This document shows positions 7,990-12,073 of a stretch of DNA of 12,073 nucleotides, piece by piece. The DNA lies in contig DITO01000289.1 of assembly GCA_002422065.1 (NCBI GenBank), positions 1 to 12,073 on the forward strand, read 5' to 3'. The notes beneath the pieces were generated by a model that was not told where the DNA came from, did no database searches, and saw nothing but the letters and a program-made list of their open reading frames with translations. Each line of letters begins with the position of its first letter. Position 1 is the stretch's first letter. Source of the stretch: Erysipelotrichaceae bacterium UBA6182. Its GTDB lineage: Bacteria; Bacillota_I; Bacilli_A; Erysipelotrichales; Erysipelotrichaceae. Made by a program: the position numbers and the translations under genes.

Positions 7990-8076
7990 TTCAATTGACA
8001 AAAGCAAACTTATCGCAAGGTAGGGACGCAAAGCTAAAGGGTCTTTTTTTATAAGAGACAGCCAGTTACCATTGGA
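7990..8076 (+). ncRNA. GEMM-I (c-di-GMP-I type) riboswitch aptamer
   Basis: The conserved core of the GEMM-I riboswitch is plain: GCAAAC (8004-8009), a hairpin CTTATC-GCAA-GGTAGG (8009-8024) with a GNRA tetraloop, GACGCAAAGC (8025-8034), then GGGTC, a second hairpin closed by GTCT / AGAC (8041-8044 with 8056-8059), and GCCAGTTACC (8061-8070), the tetraloop-receptor side. An outer stem P1 forms from TTCAAT (7990-7995) and ATTGGA (8071-8076). It lies 40 bp before the start of a GGDEF/HD-GYP gene, so it probably senses c-di-GMP and controls that gene. The base aligned with Vc2 G20 is A (8003), which may change ligand choice; the C aligned with C92 is kept (8069). Directly after P1 is a GGAGG (8074-8078, overlapping P1) and a T-run (8079-8084), the likely expression platform. 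Confidence 0.9.
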
Positions 8077-8100
8077 GGTTTTTTCTTTTGATTGATGTCT

Positions 8101-8107
8101 AAAGGAG
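8101..8107 (+). promoter_or_regulatory. Ribosome binding site of the CHASE4/GGDEF/HD-GYP gene
   Basis: AAAGGAG lies 9 bp before ATG 8117 and fixes that start over the in-frame ATG at 8123. It is outside the aptamer. Two tiny reading frames end around it: TTG 8088 to TAA 8100-8102, and ATG 8095 to TAA 8113-8115, the latter ending one base before the gene's start. Confidence 0.7.
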
Positions 8108-8116
8108 CGAACTAAG

Positions 8117-10561
8117 ATGAGTATGAGATTTAAGATTCTACTAACCGTTTTACCAGTAATGATCATTAGCATAATATTGTTGAATATGTCCTTTGGACTA
8201 TTTTTTCAAGGGTTCATAAAATCAAGTGAAGCGGATCGAGTTTATGTGGCAGCTTCATCAATTACAGCATACTTAACAGAAATATCGACTAGCTATATGG
8301 GGACTGTTAATGATTGGGCTCATTGGGATGATACATATGATTTCATGGAAAATCATACTGAAGATTATGTGAAGTACAATCTTACAACAAGTGCTTTAAA
8401 AGCAATCAATAGTAACTTCATGTTGTTTGTTAAACCTGATAGTTCAATTGAGTATAAAGTATTTCTTAATTCAAATGATGAAATCATAACAGAGTTTCCA
8501 AATCAAATATTGAGTGATATTGGTAAACTGATTGAGTTTTCAACGATGAATGATGATACTTCTGGAATTATTGAACTTGGAAATGTATTTTACTTTATAG
8601 CAACAAGTCGTGTTACTGATTCAATTGAATTGAATGAGTCTAATGGTATATTAATCATTGGTCGCGTTATTGATAATTACATTATTGAGCAAATGGAGGC
8701 TGTATCAGGGTTAAGTTTTGAAAATATCAGTGTTCTAGATAATGCAAATAGTAGAAATGGCTACGATGAATCAAGTGTATATAAGATGCAATACGATGAA
8801 GTAACCGAAAATCCCATTAATGTTGAGATTATGATTCCTAATAATTATGATATAAACTCTTCAATAGTAATCGCGATGGATATGCCTAGAACCTTATTTT
8901 TAAGAGGGATGAAGCAGGCTATTGATTTTGCATATATTAATACCATAGTGAGTTTAATTTTATCTTTTCTCATCTTTATATTATTAGGTAAATATATAAC
9001 CAAACCTTTTATCAGTTTGATTCATGATGTTAAGTCGATTAATATCAATGATCCAATGGTTCGAAAGATTTCTGAACATGGTAAAGATGAGTTTTCTTTT
9101 TTACGAAAGACCATAAATAATCTATTGCAAAGAATAGCAATTAATCAAACTGCAATTATTAAGAGTAAAGAAGAAATGTACACTACCTTACTCTCTATTG
9201 GTGAAGGTATTATAACCGTTGATTCCAGTGGAAATATTGTGTTTTTAAATTTAGTGGCAGAAAAAATGACCGGATGGTCATTAGATACAGCACTAAGTAA
9301 AGACTTAACTACGGTCTTAGATATAAAAGTATCTAGTGATGCTCCTTTAGATTTAGTAGAACGTGTTTACAAGGCTAATAATATAGTTGAGTTCTCGAAT
9401 AACTTAAAGCTCATTCCAAAAAATGGAGAATCAATAGATGTTGAAATTACAGCTTCACCAGTGAAAGACCAACAAGGAAATATGAGTAGTTGTGTTTTTG
9501 TTTTGAAGGACGTGACAGAGAAGAATAAGAAACAAAGACATATCGAGTATTTAAGATACCAAGATATATTGACTGGATTATATAATCGTAGTTACTATGA
9601 AGCGCGAGTTGATGAGCTTGAAACTAAAGAAAGCATGCCACTTAGCCTTATACTCATAGATGTGGATGGTTTAAAATTAACAAATGATGCATTTGGTCAC
9701 GAAAGTGGTGACCAATTATTGATTAAAGTAGCTAAATGCATTAAGAAAAGTGTTCGATTAGATGACATTGTTTGTCGAGTTGGAGGTGATGAGTTTGTGA
9801 TTATCTTACCTCAAAAAGATAATAATGAGACTATGCAAGTGATTAACCGTATTTATTCTGTGATTGAGGGAGAGAAGAATCAAAATATGCCTATCTCAAT
9901 TTCAAGTGGTTGGGCTACCAAGCAAAAACACAGTGACAGTATGGATTCTATTTTAAGAATTGCTGAAGACATGATGTATCACAACAAATCATCTGCTAAG
10001 AAAAGCCAACGCCACCAAACGATTCAAGTGATTATGAAAACACTCTTTGAAAAAAACCCTATAGAAGAAGCTCATTCTAATCGAGTATCTGATCTTTGTG
10101 TACGACTTGGTGAATGTATGAATCTAGATGTTTCTATCATTAAAAACTTGCAAACAGCAGCCTTACTACATGATATTGGGAAAATTGGAGTTGATAATCA
10201 ATGTTTAAATAAGATGGAACCTTTAACCAGTGAAGAATGGTTAAAGATTAAGAAACATCCACAAATTGGTTATAATGTGTTAAGTTCGGTGAATGAATAT
10301 GGACCACTTGCTAATATTGTTTTGCATCACCATGAACGTTGGGATGGGAATGGATATCCAACTGGGTTAAAAGAAGAGGAAATACCTTTAGAATCACGTA
10401 TTATCGCAATAGCAGATGCATATGATGCCATGATTAGTGATCAAGTCTATCGCAAAGGGTTAAGTGAAATAGAAACTCTAAGAGTAATTGAAGATGAAGC
10501 AGGGAAGCAGTTTGATCCTGTGATTGTTAGAATCTTTTTAGATAAAGTCATAAATAAATAA
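8117..10561 (+). CDS. CHASE4-PAS-GGDEF-HD-GYP bifunctional c-di-GMP enzyme
   Basis: An 814-residue membrane sensor. A helix at about 8-30 and another at about 270-292 enclose an extracellular domain whose DWAHWDDTYDF (66-76) is the hallmark of CHASE4 sensor domains. A short HAMP-like linker, a PAS domain (about 348-470), GGDEF (about 475-628) and HD-GYP (about 632-812) follow. Cyclase residues are intact: DVDGLK (515-520), ND (523-524), GGDEF (556-560) and inhibitory site RLDD (547-550). Asp 532 in GHESGD is the residue that favours c-di-GMP; cGAMP-making Hypr enzymes carry Ser/Thr there. HD-GYP motifs are His 653, HDIGKIG (685-691), HHERWDGNGYP (738-748) and DAYDAM (767-772); VD replaces the usual IP/VP after HDIGKIG. 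The protein can thus potentially make and cleave c-di-GMP, with the sensor choosing. A GEMM-I riboswitch precedes it and a strong terminator follows. Net activity is unknown. Confidence 0.95.
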   Translation: MSMRFKILLTVLPVMIISIILLNMSFGLFFQGFIKSSEADRVYVAASSITAYLTEISTSYMGTVNDWAHWDDTYDFMENHTEDYVKYNLTTSALKAINSNFMLFVKPDSSIEYKVFLNSNDEIITEFPNQILSDIGKLIEFSTMNDDTSGIIELGNVFYFIATSRVTDSIELNESNGILIIGRVIDNYIIEQMEAVSGLSFENISVLDNANSRNGYDESSVYKMQYDEVTENPINVEIMIPNNYDINSSIVIAMDMPRTLFLRGMKQAIDFAYINTIVSLILSFLIFILLGKYITKPFISLIHDVKSININDPMVRKISEHGKDEFSFLRKTINNLLQRIAINQTAIIKSKEEMYTTLLSIGEGIITVDSSGNIVFLNLVAEKMTGWSLDTALSKDLTTVLDIKVSSDAPLDLVERVYKANNIVEFSNNLKLIPKNGESIDVEITASPVKDQQGNMSSCVFVLKDVTEKNKKQRHIEYLRYQDILTGLYNRSYYEARVDELETKESMPLSLILIDVDGLKLTNDAFGHESGDQLLIKVAKCIKKSVRLDDIVCRVGGDEFVIILPQKDNNETMQVINRIYSVIEGEKNQNMPISISSGWATKQKHSDSMDSILRIAEDMMYHNKSSAKKSQRHQTIQVIMKTLFEKNPIEEAHSNRVSDLCVRLGECMNLDVSIIKNLQTAALLHDIGKIGVDNQCLNKMEPLTSEEWLKIKKHPQIGYNVLSSVNEYGPLANIVLHHHERWDGNGYPTGLKEEEIPLESRIIAIADAYDAMISDQVYRKGLSEIETLRVIEDEAGKQFDPVIVRIFLDKVINK

Positions 10562-10574
10562 TAAGAATACTATC

Positions 10575-10615
10575 CAACTAAAGACGAACATTGTGTTCGT
10601 CTTTAGTTGTTATTG
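10575..10615 (+). terminator. Strong intrinsic terminator
   Basis: Arms 10575-10590 and 10594-10609 pair perfectly over 16 bp around a TTG loop (CAACTAAAGACG... / ...CGTCTTTAGTTG), followed by TTATTG. It begins 14 bp after the stop of the CHASE4 gene and closes the c-di-GMP module. The symmetric A- and T-rich arms could work on both strands. Confidence 0.85.
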
Positions 10616-10743
10616 TAATGATTAATAATCTATGACAGAATTAGACTATTAATAGAATTAAATATTGGAAAACAGAGTGTAATCGTAATAAAGATTAGTT
10701 GGTTAAGTGCACTATGATAGTCATATTATAGAAAATGATATGA

Positions 10744-10772
10744 TTGAAATACTTAGTTTTAAGTAATACGAT
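10744..10772 (+). promoter_or_regulatory. Promoter of the ABM-domain gene
   Basis: TTGAAA (10744-10749), a 17-bp spacer and TACGAT (10767-10772) fit a sigma-A-like promoter. It lies 27 bp before the ATG at 10799, leaving room for the ribosome site AAGGAG (10786-10791). Confidence 0.5.
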
Positions 10773-10798
10773 TCATTAAAAGAAAAAGGAGCATTCAT

Positions 10799-11107
10799 AT
10801 GAAATACTCAATAAATGGTTATATTAAAGCGATTCCTGAAAAAAGAAAAGAATTACTTGGATACTTATTAGAAGCAGCTAAGGAAATGAATGCTGTTGAA
10901 AGTTGTCATGTGTATATCGTGGGTGTTAATAATGAAGAATCTGACAATGTATATGTATATGAAGTTTGGGATAGTGAAGAAGCACATAAGGCTTCATTGT
11001 CACTTCCAGTGTTTCAATTACTCATTCAAAAAGCACGACCAATTATTGCTGGTTTAGAGTCATATCCTGCACTTATGATCTATGGAGGAAAAGGGCTTAA
11101 AGAATAA
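10799..11107 (+). CDS. ABM-fold monooxygenase-like small protein
   Basis: A 102-residue protein of the dimeric ferredoxin-like 'antibiotic biosynthesis monooxygenase' fold, similar to YgiN-type putative quinol monooxygenases. The pattern is a first strand (YSINGYIKAIP, 3-13), a helix with KRKELLGYLLEAAKEM (15-30), a strand around SCHVYIVGV (35-43), then YVYEVWDSEEAHKAS (52-66), the best family signature, and a helix with LPVFQLLIQKARPIIAG (69-85). It is cytoplasmic and needs no cofactor in characterised relatives. Many members have no known substrate, so a role in quinone or reactive-compound handling is only a guess. A clear ribosome site (AAAAAGGAG) supports the start, and the gene appears to stand alone. 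Confidence 0.85.
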   Translation: MKYSINGYIKAIPEKRKELLGYLLEAAKEMNAVESCHVYIVGVNNEESDNVYVYEVWDSEEAHKASLSLPVFQLLIQKARPIIAGLESYPALMIYGGKGLKE

Positions 11108-11142
11108 TCATTGATTTGACTTTGTTTGTTATTCCTTTTTTT
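11102..11142 (+). terminator. Possible terminator after the ABM gene
   Basis: GAATAA (11102-11107, including the stop codon) can pair with TTATTC (11129-11134), followed by a run of seven T residues (11136-11142). The T-run is convincing, but the stem has 6 bp and a 21-nt loop, so the call is tentative. Confidence 0.4.
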
Positions 11143-11293
11143 AGTATTAAAGAATATTCAAGTAATCATGTTTTTACTATTAAATCAAATGGACAATGTG
11201 TTGTTATCTTTAAATACACTATCGAATAATCAATTTCTGCATATATTGATGATATCCTATACAATAGAATCATGTATGTTTATAAAAAGGCAG

Positions 11294-11299
11294 TATAAT
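11294..11299 (+). promoter_or_regulatory. Possible -10 box of the transporter gene
   Basis: A perfect TATAAT 37 bp before ATG 11337, with no recognisable -35 at 16-18 bp. If it works, transcription starts near 11306 and the in-frame ATG at 11298 cannot be the start. Confidence 0.35.
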
Positions 11300-11336
11300 G
11301 TATAAGTCAGTTAGAATTATGAAAGAGGTATTATGT

Positions 11337-12073
11337 ATGTATTCAAAAGAAGAAATGAAAAAACCTATACTAGTAAGTATTGTTATTTTATTCGGAATCA
11401 TTGCTTATCATCTATTAGATAATTTTGATACAACAATGAATTCACTATCTAGTATTATTGGAATTTTCTCTCCAATCATTGGTGGATTTGTTTTAGCATA
11501 TCTTCTCAATATTCCAATGAAAGCAATTGAGCTAAAACTTCTTAAAAAAGTTAGACTAAAACCATCTTTAAAACGAGTACTTTCTTTAGTTTTAACTTTA
11601 GTCCTTGTGATTGGTTTCTTCACAGTTTCAGTCTACTTTGTGCTTCCTCAATTGATTAGTAGTCTTCAACAACTTCAAATAGAAGCGTCAACGGACTATT
11701 TAACACAACTGGCTGCTTTCTTTCAAGAAAAATTTGATCAACTAAATCTGTCAGATGATTTAGTAAATCAAATTCTTTCCGTTTGGGAAAGTATAGTCAA
11801 TGGAGCAACTACATTTATGTTGAGCATTGCAGATAAAGCTTTAGGTGCAGTAAGTGGAATTATTGCTGTGGTATTCAATGCGATTATTAGTACAGTGCTT
11901 GGACTCTATATCCTACTAAGTAAAGAGAAACTAACCCAAACATTTAAAAAAGCATTCTATGCATTTACACCAAAAGATTTTTGCGATCAAGCAACGAAGT
12001 ACATTCGAATTGTAAATCATTCATTTGAGAACTTCATAAGAGGTCAGATTGCTGAAGCATTCATCCTTGGGAT
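11337..12073 (+). CDS. AI-2E family membrane transporter, 5' part
   Basis: The frame is open from ATG 11337 to the window edge (245 codons), so the C-terminal part is missing. The visible protein has membrane helices at about 10-26, 38-57 and 78-102, a soluble, mostly helical stretch at about 105-155, and further hydrophobic segments at about 157-195. FIRGQIAEAFILG (233-245) is the conserved GQ helix start of the AI-2E transporter (TqsA/YdiK/PerM-like) family. Members export or move small molecules or ions (AI-2, or Na+/H+ in some); substrate here is unknown. AGAGG (11324-11328) lies 8 bp before this ATG; in-frame ATG codons at 11298 (with AAAAAGG before it) and 11319 are alternatives. TATAAT at 11294-11299 could be the -10 box and then favours 11337. 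Confidence 0.85.
   Translation, partial: MYSKEEMKKPILVSIVILFGIIAYHLLDNFDTTMNSLSSIIGIFSPIIGGFVLAYLLNIPMKAIELKLLKKVRLKPSLKRVLSLVLTLVLVIGFFTVSVYFVLPQLISSLQQLQIEASTDYLTQLAAFFQEKFDQLNLSDDLVNQILSVWESIVNGATTFMLSIADKALGAVSGIIAVVFNAIISTVLGLYILLSKEKLTQTFKKAFYAFTPKDFCDQATKYIRIVNHSFENFIRGQIAEAFILG

Noticed and set aside
7995..8000. TTGACA as a -35 promoter box
   Set aside because: It is the 5' edge of the riboswitch aptamer, and there is no -10 sequence 16-18 bp downstream; a start there would destroy the aptamer.
1..12073. tRNA or rRNA genes, CRISPR arrays, insertion sequences
   Set aside because: I looked for cloverleaf-like sequence, regularly spaced repeats and transposase-like proteins and found none.

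Overview
The window is AT-rich (about one third GC by eye) and every gene I can support lies on the + strand. AGGAGG-type ribosome binding sites, sigma-A-like promoters, TAA-biased stops and a GEMM-I riboswitch point to a low-GC Gram-positive (Firmicutes, or a walled/deep-branching relative of the Mollicutes). The standard genetic code fits. I cannot name the genus.

Layout. (1) 2-2612: copper handling. The 3' part of a CopB-like (P1B-3) copper ATPase with a CPH motif is followed after 70 bp by a membrane-anchored, CueO-like multicopper oxidase with all copper ligands. (2) 2795-4837: three small accessory genes: an SGNH-type esterase, an Imm-5-like putative immunity protein without a visible toxin partner, and a GNAT acetyltransferase whose upstream region holds a perfect 20-bp palindrome. 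(3) 4861-5265: a decayed gene, readable only by changing frame several times, with a near-consensus promoter inside it that points at the next gene. (4) 5322-10561: a cyclic-di-GMP module of two large membrane proteins, both ending in GGDEF plus HD-GYP. The first (six membrane helices, two PAS domains) has a ruined GGDEF signature (GASEF) and an intact HD-GYP, so it should be a phosphodiesterase. The second (CHASE4 sensor, PAS) has both catalytic motifs intact. A c-di-GMP-I (GEMM) riboswitch sits between them, in the leader of the second gene. (5) 10799-12073: an ABM-fold monooxygenase-like small protein with its own promoter, then the first 245 codons of an AI-2E family membrane transporter that runs off the end.

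The most interesting part is the c-di-GMP module: a riboswitch for the signal controls a protein that can both make and destroy it, next to a phosphodiesterase whose degenerate cyclase domain still keeps its inhibitory-site residues. The aptamer has A at the position I align with Vc2 G20, the position known to separate c-di-GMP from 3',3'-cGAMP recognition, while the neighbouring cyclase has the canonical c-di-GMP residues.
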